From SZUA-378 sp036652815 (lineage in GTDB: Bacteria; Bacillota; Clostridia; Lachnospirales; Lachnospiraceae), in contig JAVVVE010000036.1 of NCBI GenBank assembly GCA_036652815.1, positions 1-13,667 on the forward strand: a stretch of DNA of 13,667 nt. The letters run 5' to 3'. The notes below the pieces were generated by a model. It was not told where the DNA came from and made no database searches. It worked only from the letters and a program-made list of their open reading frames with translations. The position numbers were made by a program, and so were the translations under genes. This document shows positions 1-5,346 of this stretch, piece after piece (position 1 is the stretch's first letter; each line of letters starts with the position of its first letter).

Positions 1-416
1 GGGTCATCTGTACTCACCTTCTCGGAAATCAGGTCGATACTGAAATACTGCTGTGAATCATTTTCAAACAATACGCTCAATTCAGGAGCTATTAGGCATA
101 ATTTATTGATAATGCTGTTCTTCTTTGGCACTGCTGAAAGGCTGTCTGCAATTGTTAGGGCAAAAATAATTTGATGAATATCTGAATCAGTGAAAAAGCT
201 TGTGCTGAATTTATAGCTTTCATCTATCTGCACTCCGCCTCCGAACCCCTGCGTACAGTACACCGGAATCCCCATAGAAGATAGGTGATCGATGTCACGC
301 TCTATGGTTTTTGTACTGACCTCAAAGTGGTGTGCAAGCTGCTTGTATGTTGTTTTCTTGTACTTGAGCAGATAAATTAAAACTTCTAAATGCCGACTTT
401 TTATTGCGATCACCAC
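1..416 (-). CDS. WYL/YafY-type HTH transcriptional regulator (N-terminal part)
   Basis: The minus strand is open from a GTG at 416 (a second GTG follows at 413) to the window edge, giving about 138 residues. An in-frame TAG lies directly before the first GTG, so the start must be here; the AGGTGG just ahead serves as a weak Shine-Dalgarno that overlaps the start. Residues 8-55 read as a DeoR/HTH_11-type helix-turn-helix (YKQLAHHFEVSTKTIERDI is the recognition segment), followed by a GFGGGVQI strand typical of regulators that continue into a WYL ligand-sensing domain. The WYL domain itself would lie outside the window. Such proteins are DNA-binding one-component regulators, often of a neighbouring gene. 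It follows a broken ORF by only 5 bases, so the two were probably co-transcribed. The family call is firm, the target is unknown. Confidence 0.85.
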   Translation of the reverse strand, partial: MVIAIKSRHLEVLIYLLKYKKTTYKQLAHHFEVSTKTIERDIDHLSSMGIPVYCTQGFGGGVQIDESYKFSTSFFTDSDIHQIIFALTIADSLSAVPKKNSIINKLCLIAPELSVLFENDSQQYFSIDLISEKVSTDD

Positions 417-421
417 CTATC

Positions 422-675
422 TTATGAAATGCTGTCTATTTTTAACTGTGTATCAATATCCCGTCCACCATACATCACACGGATGATAGTAACTCCGGCA
501 TCTGGTCAAGGCTCATGATACTTTCTTCCAGTTGGTCAAGCTGACCGCTGGCATTCTCAGGCGATTGCAGTTCTTTTAAGTGTACTGCGATTTTAGGAAG
601 CGCAGCTTTATATTTCTTGCAAAGCTCCACTTGTTCCTTTATAATATCAACTTCCTTTTCTTTTAGATATATCCC
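422..675 (-). pseudogene. Frameshifted ORF upstream of the WYL regulator
   Basis: Two overlapping minus-strand frames together look like one damaged gene. The first is open from 675 to the TGA at 477-475 and is helical and charged (LKEKEVDIIKEQVELCKKY, then LPKIAVHLKELQ and QLDQLEESIMSLDQMP). The second picks up at about 495 with DAGVTIIRVMYGGRDIDTQL and ends with TAA at 424-422, 5 bases before the regulator's GTG. Joining them needs one frameshift near 495-500. No ATG is found, and a TGA at 678-676 closes the first frame, so the N-terminus is lost as well. I do not recognise the family; the helical part could be the effector half of a MerR-like regulator, but that is a guess. Confidence 0.5.
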
Positions 676-686
676 TCACTATTGAA

Positions 687-699
687 TACAATTATTGTA
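687..699. repeat. 13-bp perfect dyad, possible operator
   Basis: TACAATTATTGTA is a perfect palindrome with a single central base. It lies just upstream of the broken ORF at 422-675 and contains a TACAAT that could serve as its -10 element on the minus strand, so it could be an operator overlapping a promoter. Dyads of this size also arise by chance in AT-rich DNA, and no convincing -35 is seen. Confidence 0.25.
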
Positions 700-718
700 C
701 CACGTATTAACCTAATTA

Positions 719-766
719 TCAGTATTTTTGTGAAACCATCTGCCGCAGTTTTTTCAGTGGTTTCAT
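719..766 (-). other. Very short ORF with a strong Shine-Dalgarno (leader peptide or truncated gene start)
   Basis: On the minus strand AAAGGAG (782-776) sits 9 bases before an ATG at 766 that encodes the 15-residue basic peptide MKPLKKLRQMVSQKY and then stops. The start signal is much better than expected for a random ORF. It may be a leader peptide of the broken gene downstream, or the surviving beginning of a gene whose body was deleted. There is no further similarity to judge by. The stretch 767-840 upstream holds another tiny frame (MKSPEIQS, no clear ribosome binding site) and nothing else that I can name. Confidence 0.35.
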
Positions 767-840
767 AATACTTTACTCCTTTACTGTTTGAGTTACGATT
801 GAATTTCGGGGCTTTTCATGGTAAACTACTTATATGTAAA

Positions 841-870
841 AGAGCCGACTGCCAAAAGACAATCAACTCT
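841..870 (-). terminator. Terminator- or attenuator-like hairpin
   Basis: Read on the minus strand, AGAGTTGATTG and CAGTCGGCTCT form an 11-bp stem with three G-U pairs around an 8-base loop, followed by TTTACATA. On the plus strand the same arms have A-C mismatches, so the minus strand is the likely template for the RNA. No minus-strand gene lies immediately upstream; the hairpin precedes the short ORF at 719-766, so a transcription attenuator in a leader is as plausible as a plain terminator. Confidence 0.45.
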
Positions 871-903
871 GAATGAAGAAAATCCACGCCATTCAATAGC
901 ACT

Positions 904-1299
904 ATGTTGCAAGGCTGGCGCAAGGGTATTTTATATTTGACGGTGGAGGAACAGATTCATGAAAAAACTTTGCTTATTATTGTGAGTGTGTTGGTGGTAG
1001 TTGTTCTGGGCATCTGTATAAACTCTTTCGTAATCGGTGAGCCGATTGATGGGGCACAAGTTAATTGCACTATTTCTGAACATGCTAACAATTTAGAATT
1101 ACAGGTAACAGCGATAGAATCAGCCGTGGCACTAAAGGGATGGAAATTGGATCAAAAAGGAACCACATTATATATCAGTGCAAGAAAAGTACTTGTATCT
1201 CCTTTGTTCAGTGAGGGTAGGTATGAAACCTTGATTGATCTGAAAGGGGTTGAACAAATTTTGTTTGGTGGTCAAGTGATTTGGTCAAAACAAAATTAG
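904..1299 (+). CDS. Small membrane-anchored protein of unknown function, start probably frameshifted
   Basis: The open frame encodes one hydrophobic segment (LLIIVSVLVVVVLGICI) followed by about 90 residues that would lie outside the cell, ending in GGQVIWSKQN. Neither the ATG at 904 nor the in-frame TTG 937 or GTG 943 has a proper Shine-Dalgarno. By contrast GGAGG at 945-949 stands 9 bases before an ATG at 959 that is out of frame and gives MKKLCLLL then stop at 983. One extra A in the six-A run at 962-967 would give MKKTLLIIVSVL, a normal membrane-protein start joined to this frame. I therefore see either a recent one-base loss, a sequencing error, or expression through slippage. I do not recognise the family. 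Nearby genes are remnants, which fits decay. Confidence 0.55.
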   Translation: MLQGWRKGILYLTVEEQIHEKTLLIIVSVLVVVVLGICINSFVIGEPIDGAQVNCTISEHANNLELQVTAIESAVALKGWKLDQKGTTLYISARKVLVSPLFSEGRYETLIDLKGVEQILFGGQVIWSKQN

Positions 1300-1331
1300 T
1301 AACACCCGTAAGGCTGGTTTGAATTGTATCC

Positions 1332-1562
1332 TTATATCATTCTCTGTTCAAAATCCGAAAGGTTCATATCCATTGGCTGAATGATTTCGAAGTATTCATC
1401 TAGCCGTTGGGAAACAAGGCTACCCAGTATATCTGCAAATGGTTCGATGTCACCAGTTACCGCATAGGCTTGCAAGCATTCATAGTAGTGCAGCTTGTCT
1501 GCTACAGGAATGGATACAGGCGGATAGTTATGGAGCATAAGCTGGTAGTTCATGATGAGTCT
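1332..1562 (-). pseudogene. C-terminal remnant of a Fic-family protein
   Basis: About 76 residues match the C-terminal end of Fic/DOC proteins: LIMNYQLMLHNYPPVSIPV, then DKLHYYECLQAYAVTGDIEPFADIL and a final helix LVSQRLDEYFEII. In intact Fic proteins this follows the AMP-transfer motif HPFxxGNGRxxR; here the sequence upstream of residue Arg-Leu-Ile is replaced by an unrelated IS66-type segment, so the catalytic loop and everything before it are missing. The frame is still open through the junction, producing a 126-residue chimera with ATG at 1712, but that ATG has no good ribosome binding site. A functional protein is very unlikely. Confidence 0.8.
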
Positions 1563-1780
1563 GGATAAAAGAGAATCCGATATTTCGTTTGAAATAGCAA
1601 TTGTAAGATTTGAAGTTTTAATTACAGCGGCAGGTGCTGATGTGATTTTCGAAAAGGTATTTTCCGCTGGTAATCTGACAGGAATTTCTGCAAAGGAAAT
1701 ATTTGTTGCCATTTGTAATAGGACTGTTCCAAAATCCCATTATCTTTCAGCCATTGCTTAGCGCTTTGTACCTCCTGTTG
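1560..1780 (-). mobile_element. IS66-type orfA remnant, frameshifted and truncated
   Basis: On the minus strand the frame entering at 1780 reads QQEVQSAKQWLKDNGILEQSYYKWQQ, which resembles the helix-turn-helix part of IS66 OrfA (SGKTVKxWCxENGIxxxxYYYWxRK). A shift of one frame at about 1712 then gives ISFAEIPV, a variable Ala/Pro-rich linker, and SNLTIAISNEISDSLLSRLI, which matches the conserved end of OrfA (a F-x-E-[IL]-P-V strand, then a hydrophobic strand ending in LLSRLL). Only this accessory protein is left; OrfB and the transposase are absent and no terminal inverted repeats are seen. The 3' end runs directly into the Fic remnant. The call rests on motif resemblance and is moderately sure. 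Confidence 0.6.
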
Positions 1781-1781
1781 T

Positions 1782-1813
1782 TACTCGTAAAACTCAATTG
1801 TTTTTTACGAGTA
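1782..1813. repeat. 11-bp perfect inverted repeat
   Basis: TACTCGTAAAA at 1782-1792 and TTTTACGAGTA at 1803-1813 are perfect inverted copies around a 10-base loop. No T-run follows on either strand, so it is not a clear terminator. It sits exactly where the IS66-type orfA frame is interrupted by a TAA, so it may mark an element boundary or a deletion endpoint. Confidence 0.5.
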
Positions 1814-1878
1814 TGCACTAAATTTTGAATTTATGAAAGCCGAACGATTACTTGACAAAAACTATCCCATACTTAAAT

Positions 1879-1907
1879 TTGACAGCTATTATCCGTCATG
1901 TTATTAT
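1879..1907 (+). promoter_or_regulatory. Sigma-A promoter of the OPT remnant and probably the S58 peptidase
   Basis: TTGACA at 1879-1884 and TATTAT at 1902-1907 are separated by 17 bases, a near-consensus vegetative promoter. It lies 65 bases before the OPT start. A second TTGACA at 1852-1857 has no well-spaced -10. The only intact gene downstream on this strand is the peptidase at 2510. Confidence 0.75.
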
Positions 1908-1971
1908 CAAAATATATAAAATGTACTAATTGCTCTATTGTTTTTTATATTTCTGTATAGAGGAAATTGTT

Positions 1972-2439
1972 ATGTCAAAGAAATTATCATCTACCAAGTA
2001 TGCATCATCCTTTCAGGAACAATTCACCATGCGAGGTGTTATAATTGGAATCATTGGTACAACTATTCTTACAATGAGCTCCATGTTTATTGCTCTTAAG
2101 CTGAGTTCTATGCCTTGGTCTATTATGTTTGTTGCCTTGGTTTCAATGTTCTCGCTCAAAGCATTCGGAAACACAAACATCAATGAAATCAATGTAGCGC
2201 ACACAATTATGAGTGCCGGTGTTTTTACAGCCTTAAGATACTGGTTTGCTAAAATACCTGCTGTTTTATGGAGCAAAAAAATGAAGAGCTATGGCTCTTT
2301 CGGCGGTATTTGGTTATCACCTATGCTTATGGCTGTTGCCTGCGGTCTTGCAGGTGATGTAATGAATGACTTTAAATCGGGACATCTTTTACATTCAGAC
2401 CCTAAAGCACAATGGTTTGGCGAGGTTCTTGGCGCATAA
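1972..2439 (+). pseudogene. OPT-family oligopeptide transporter, internally deleted and truncated
   Basis: The start ATG at 1972 is preceded by AGAGGAAA. Residues 10-90 of the 155-residue product match the beginning of OPT-family peptide transporters: EQFTMRGVIIGIIGTTILTM, a second membrane segment, then NINEINVAHTIMSAG. The sequence then jumps to a region that normally lies several hundred residues later (RYWFAKIPAVLWSKKMKS, GGIWLSPMLMAVACGLAGDV, MNDFKSGHLLHSDPKAQWFG) and ends with EVLGA and a stop. Full-length family members have well over 500 residues and a dozen or more membrane segments. Most of the transport core is therefore missing, by an in-frame internal deletion plus loss of the C-terminal part. 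The beginning and its promoter remain intact, so it may still be transcribed. Its 3' neighbour is a peptidase, a sensible partner for a peptide importer. Confidence 0.8.
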
Positions 2440-2460
2440 ATATGAATCATTTTTTGACCG

Positions 2461-2480
2461 CAGGGCAATGCTCTGTGATT
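2461..2480 (+). terminator. Weak hairpin between OPT remnant and peptidase
   Basis: CAGGGC and GCTCTG form a 6-bp stem (one G-U pair) with a 3-base loop, followed by TGATTTTT. It is short and could at most attenuate transcription into the peptidase gene. Confidence 0.3.
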
Positions 2481-2509
2481 TTTAAAATACGAAGGGGGTT
2501 AGATGCAAC

Positions 2510-3475
2510 ATGAAAGAAATTAAAATAACAGACATTGGCGGAATTAAAATTGGGCAGACACAAGATATTGAAGGTGCCTCGGGGTGCACTGTCATTATTT
2601 GCGAAAAAGGAGCCTGTGCCAGTGTTGACATTCGTGGCGGTGCTCCAGCTAGCCTAGAAACAGAGCTTTTAAAACCCATCAATATAGTTCAGAAAATACA
2701 TGCTATTATGCTGAGTGGCGGAAGTGCTTATGGTCTTGATGCATGTGCCGGTGCAAGACAATATCTTGAAGAAAAGGGGATTGGCTTTGACGTTGGCGTG
2801 GGCATTGTTCCCATCGTATGCGGTGCTTCTCTTTTTGACCTTGCTGTTGGCGACCCTAAATGTCGTCCCGACAAAAAAATGGGCTACGAAGCATGCGTAA
2901 CCTCCGAAAAATGCGAAGACCCAAAACAGGGAAACTTCGGTGCCGGCACAGGCGCTTCAATTGGCAAATTTCTTGGCCCGGATTATATGATGAAAAGTGG
3001 AATCGGCACTTATGCCGTTCAATGCGGAAACCTGCAGGTAGCAGCAATAGTTGCTGTCAACGCCCTTGGTGATGTTATAGATGTGGAAACGGGAAAAGAA
3101 ATAGCCGGAATGTTGACCGAAGACAAAAACGGATTACGCAGAACTCCCGACGTTATGTACAGTGAATATGACAGCGGAAGAAATGTTTTTAACGGCAACA
3201 CAACGATAGGCTGCATTATAACAAACGCAAAAATAACAAAAACGCAGGCAAACAAAATTGCTTCAATGGCACACAATGGTTTTGCCAGAGCAATTAATCC
3301 TGTTCATACCTCCGCCGATGGAGACTCTATTTTTGTTATGGCAACGGGGGTTGCCGAAGCCGGACAAGATGCTCTGGGCACATTGGCAGCAGAGGTTATG
3401 GCAAAGGCTATAAACAATGCAGTTAAAAACACAGAGCCTGCTTATGGTCTTAAATCTGCAAAAAGCCTTTTGTAA
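2510..3475 (+). CDS. S58-family (DmpA/NylC-like) self-processing N-terminal-nucleophile peptidase
   Basis: The 321-residue product has the pattern of the peptidase S58 family: an early DIGGIKIGQTQD segment, the LSGGSAYGLDA motif at about 68-78, GAGTGAS at 144-150, GNLQVAAIVAVNALGDV at 173-189, and the nucleophile region GNTTIGCIITNA at 229-240. Family members cut themselves just before a Ser or Thr that becomes the catalytic N-terminal residue. Here the probable cut is Asn230-Thr231, as in NylC-type hydrolases. Known members act on aminopeptide amides, beta-peptides or nylon oligomers; the substrate here cannot be read from sequence. No signal peptide is seen, so it is cytoplasmic. The start follows GAAGGGGGTT at good distance. 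It is full length and lies 70 bases after the peptide transporter remnant, suggesting a former uptake-and-cleavage unit. Confidence 0.88.
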   Translation: MKEIKITDIGGIKIGQTQDIEGASGCTVIICEKGACASVDIRGGAPASLETELLKPINIVQKIHAIMLSGGSAYGLDACAGARQYLEEKGIGFDVGVGIVPIVCGASLFDLAVGDPKCRPDKKMGYEACVTSEKCEDPKQGNFGAGTGASIGKFLGPDYMMKSGIGTYAVQCGNLQVAAIVAVNALGDVIDVETGKEIAGMLTEDKNGLRRTPDVMYSEYDSGRNVFNGNTTIGCIITNAKITKTQANKIASMAHNGFARAINPVHTSADGDSIFVMATGVAEAGQDALGTLAAEVMAKAINNAVKNTEPAYGLKSAKSLL

Positions 3476-3657
3476 TCTAAACCGGTTCTTCTTGCTGTCT
3501 GGCTCTTATTGAGTCCATTTCTTTTGTCAACTTCTGATTCGTGTTTTGACAGAGCAAAGCAAAACTGATGAAAATGAACTGCAGTGGAAGAAAATAGGAT
3601 GGTATGATTAGCTGATTTTGACGCCCAAACCAATATTTAAAAAATTCCAGTTTTGAC

Positions 3658-3686
3658 TTTACTTTTTTACCACAATGTGATATCCT
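3658..3686 (+). promoter_or_regulatory. Probable promoter of the cold-shock gene
   Basis: TTTACT at 3658-3663 and TATCCT at 3681-3686 are 17 bases apart; TTGACT at 3653-3658 with TGATAT at 3678-3683 is an overlapping alternative with a 19-base gap. Either would give a leader of roughly 45 bases, short compared with the long leaders of enteric cspA. Confidence 0.4.
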
Positions 3687-3736
3687 AACTTTGTTGCAAT
3701 CACGCAATATATTATCATATTTTGGAGGAATTTATA

Positions 3737-3937
3737 ATGAACAAAGGTACAGTAAAATGGTTTAATAACCAAAAGGGTTATGGCTTCATCTCTGACGAGC
3801 AAGGAAACGATGTATTCGTACATTACTCAGGATTACAAATGGAAGGCTTCAAATCTTTAGAAGAAGGCGTTGCAGTTGAATTCGAAGTAATCAATGGCGA
3901 AAAAGGACCTCAGGCAGTTAACGTTACTAAATGTTAA
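3737..3937 (+). CDS. Cold-shock domain protein (CspA family)
   Basis: A 66-residue single cold-shock domain, the normal size. The start KGTVKWFNNQKGYGFI contains the RNP1 motif KGYGFI and VFVHY is RNP2; together their aromatic residues stack on single-stranded RNA or DNA. Members act as RNA chaperones that melt secondary structure and assist transcription and translation, particularly after temperature drop or on entry to stationary phase. An in-frame ATG at 3722 would add five residues, but TTTGGAGGAA ends 6 bases before the ATG at 3737, which settles the start. It is a single-gene unit with its own promoter and a strong terminator about 110 bases downstream. Confidence 0.97.
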   Translation: MNKGTVKWFNNQKGYGFISDEQGNDVFVHYSGLQMEGFKSLEEGVAVEFEVINGEKGPQAVNVTKC

Positions 3938-4047
3938 TTATCGCTTAGTCAAACAGCTATAACAAATTTAATCAGTTTTTTGATGTGCCTTTTCTTAAAT
4001 ATTATATTTTATTTAGAAATAAGCAATATTCTTATGACGGATTAAGC

Positions 4048-4078
4048 AAAGAACCGATTATATAATCGGTTCTTTTTT
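4048..4078 (+). terminator. Rho-independent terminator after the cold-shock gene
   Basis: GAACCGATT (4051-4059) and AATCGGTTC (4064-4072) form a 9-bp stem with an ATAT loop, extended by A-T pairs and followed by six T's. Three A's on the left side make it weakly usable from the other strand for hisA, which ends at 4090. Confidence 0.9.
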
Positions 4079-4089
4079 GTTGCAAAATA

Positions 4090-4857
4090 CTATAGATTAC
4101 ACATATCAGAAAAACTCATGCTCCCACCAAATAAATCAAGTGCACTGCCGATGGTTACATTGATATGTCCTTTGCCAAGTTCTCTTAATAGGTTCAAATC
4201 TGCCTGCGAATGAACGCCTCCGGCATAAGTAATAGGTAACTTTCCCCATCCTCCGAGTAAAGTTACCAGTTCTGTCTCAATTCCACTGGCTTTTCCTTCC
4301 ACATCTACTGCGTGAATCAAAAATTCACTACAGAAAGAGGCGAAGTGCTCTAACGTTTCATAATTTAATTCAACTTCTGTATATTTTTGCCAACGGTTGG
4401 TTACGATATAATAATGTCCATTTTTCTTTCTGCAGCTAAGATCCAAAACCAGCCTGTCGCTCCCTACTGCCTCAACCAGTCTGTGTAATCTCTCCTCTTG
4501 AATGATTCCATCTCTAAATACATAAGAGGTCACAATCACATGGGAAGCACCTGCATCCAGATATTCCCGTGCATTTTCCGCTGTGATACCGCCCCCAATC
4601 TGTAATCCGTCCGGATAGGCATGTAATGCATGCAGTGCCTGTTGTTTGCTGGCTTCATAATAGACACTGTCCGTACCATTCAAGATAATTACATGTCCGC
4701 CTTTTATATTTTTAGATTGATATAATTTAGCATAATATGCTGCATCCTGATGTGTAGTGAAATTCTCAATAGCTAAATCATGCTGATCGGTCAAGCTTCC
4801 ACCTATAATTTGTTTTACCATTCCATTATGAATATCAATACAAGGTCTGAATTCCAT
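4090..4857 (-). CDS. hisA: Eukaryote-type HisA: phosphoribosylformimino-AICAR-phosphate isomerase
   Basis: This 255-residue (beta/alpha)8-barrel enzyme performs the Amadori isomerisation of ProFAR to PRFAR, the fourth step of histidine synthesis. The sequence follows the yeast HIS6 / eukaryotic HisA subtype rather than ordinary bacterial HisA: FRPCIDIHNGMVKQIIGGSL at the start, YYAKLY and GGHVI, LQIGGGI at 85-91, HVIVTSYVF, RLVLDLSCRK, FLIHAVDVEG and VTIGSALDLFGG near the end. The likely catalytic pair is Asp8 and Asp139. Both phosphate-binding loops (GGGI and the GSALDLFGG end) are present and the length is normal, so it should be active. It stands alone, with no other his gene in the window. 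The ribosome binding site is weak (GAGAT ahead of ATG 4857). It could be a pathway member whose partners are elsewhere, or an acquired copy. Confidence 0.93.
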   Translation of the reverse strand: MEFRPCIDIHNGMVKQIIGGSLTDQHDLAIENFTTHQDAAYYAKLYQSKNIKGGHVIILNGTDSVYYEASKQQALHALHAYPDGLQIGGGITAENAREYLDAGASHVIVTSYVFRDGIIQEERLHRLVEAVGSDRLVLDLSCRKKNGHYYIVTNRWQKYTEVELNYETLEHFASFCSEFLIHAVDVEGKASGIETELVTLLGGWGKLPITYAGGVHSQADLNLLRELGKGHINVTIGSALDLFGGSMSFSDMCNL

Positions 4858-4980
4858 ATGACAGATCTCAACTTTCTTGTTATTTAACTGATTAGAGTAT
4901 GAATAAAAAAAAATATATTGTTTACACTAAGAAACAGAACCAATAAAACGTTATGAAAACAACAGATAGGAGTAACTATT

Positions 4981-5274
4981 ATGACAAAGAAACAGCTCAA
5001 ATTCACATTATTATTATCACTAATAGTACTATCCTGTACCATGTTGACGGCATGCAGTATGGGCAGAAATAAAAAGAATGATACAAACGATATGGTGGAA
5101 AAGACTACCGTGGAACAAAAGAATGAAAATACAAATACCACCCAAAGTACACTCGATTCGACTGACAGCGTAAGCAGTAATATGTCCAATGCTGCTAAAA
5201 CCGTTACCGATGTGGTAGATGATGTTGTCGATGATGCCGGCAATGCTGTCAGTGATATGGTAAACCCACGTTAA
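4981..5274 (+). CDS. Small secreted lipoprotein of unknown function
   Basis: The 97-residue product begins with a lipoprotein signal peptide: basic MTKKQLK, a hydrophobic stretch, and a lipobox LTAC with Cys25 as the site of lipidation. The mature part of about 72 residues is rich in Asn, Thr, Ser and Asp, low in complexity, and carries an acidic repeated end (VVDDVVDDAGNAVSDMV). No enzymatic domain is visible; it should sit on the outer face of the membrane. GATAGGAG lies 9 bases before the ATG. It is divergent from hisA and has its own terminator, so it is a single-gene unit. A TTTACA at 4921-4926 might be its -35, but the -10 is poor. Confidence 0.8.
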   Translation: MTKKQLKFTLLLSLIVLSCTMLTACSMGRNKKNDTNDMVEKTTVEQKNENTNTTQSTLDSTDSVSSNMSNAAKTVTDVVDDVVDDAGNAVSDMVNPR

Positions 5275-5291
5275 TGAGAAAGGAATCACAT

Positions 5292-5325
5292 AAAAGGTGC
5301 TGCTATTTTGATTGCAGCACCTTTT
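5292..5325. terminator. Bidirectional terminator between the lipoprotein gene and fbp
   Basis: AAAAGGTGCTGC (5292-5303) and GCAGCACCTTTT (5314-5325) form a perfect 12-bp stem around a 10-base loop. The stem ends in T's on either strand, so it can end both the plus-strand lipoprotein gene and the minus-strand dapA-dapB-fbp unit. Confidence 0.92.
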
Positions 5326-5346
5326 TATTGATTCTACCACATCCTG

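Noticed and set aside
717..766. Inverted TGAAACCA / TGGTTTCA pair
   Set aside because: The arms are 8 bases with a long loop and fall within the short ORF and its start; likely coincidental.
1552..1761. Plus-strand open frame of 69 codons opposite the IS66/Fic chimera
   Set aside because: The minus strand carries the recognisable IS66 and Fic motifs; the plus-strand frame has no Shine-Dalgarno and no family signal, so it is a shadow.
3477..3707. Minus-strand open frame of 76 codons between the peptidase and the cold-shock gene, with one hydrophobic stretch and a charged end
   Set aside because: No ribosome binding site at its ATG, it overlaps the cold-shock promoter region, and no family is recognisable. 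It could be a gene remnant, but evidence is too thin.
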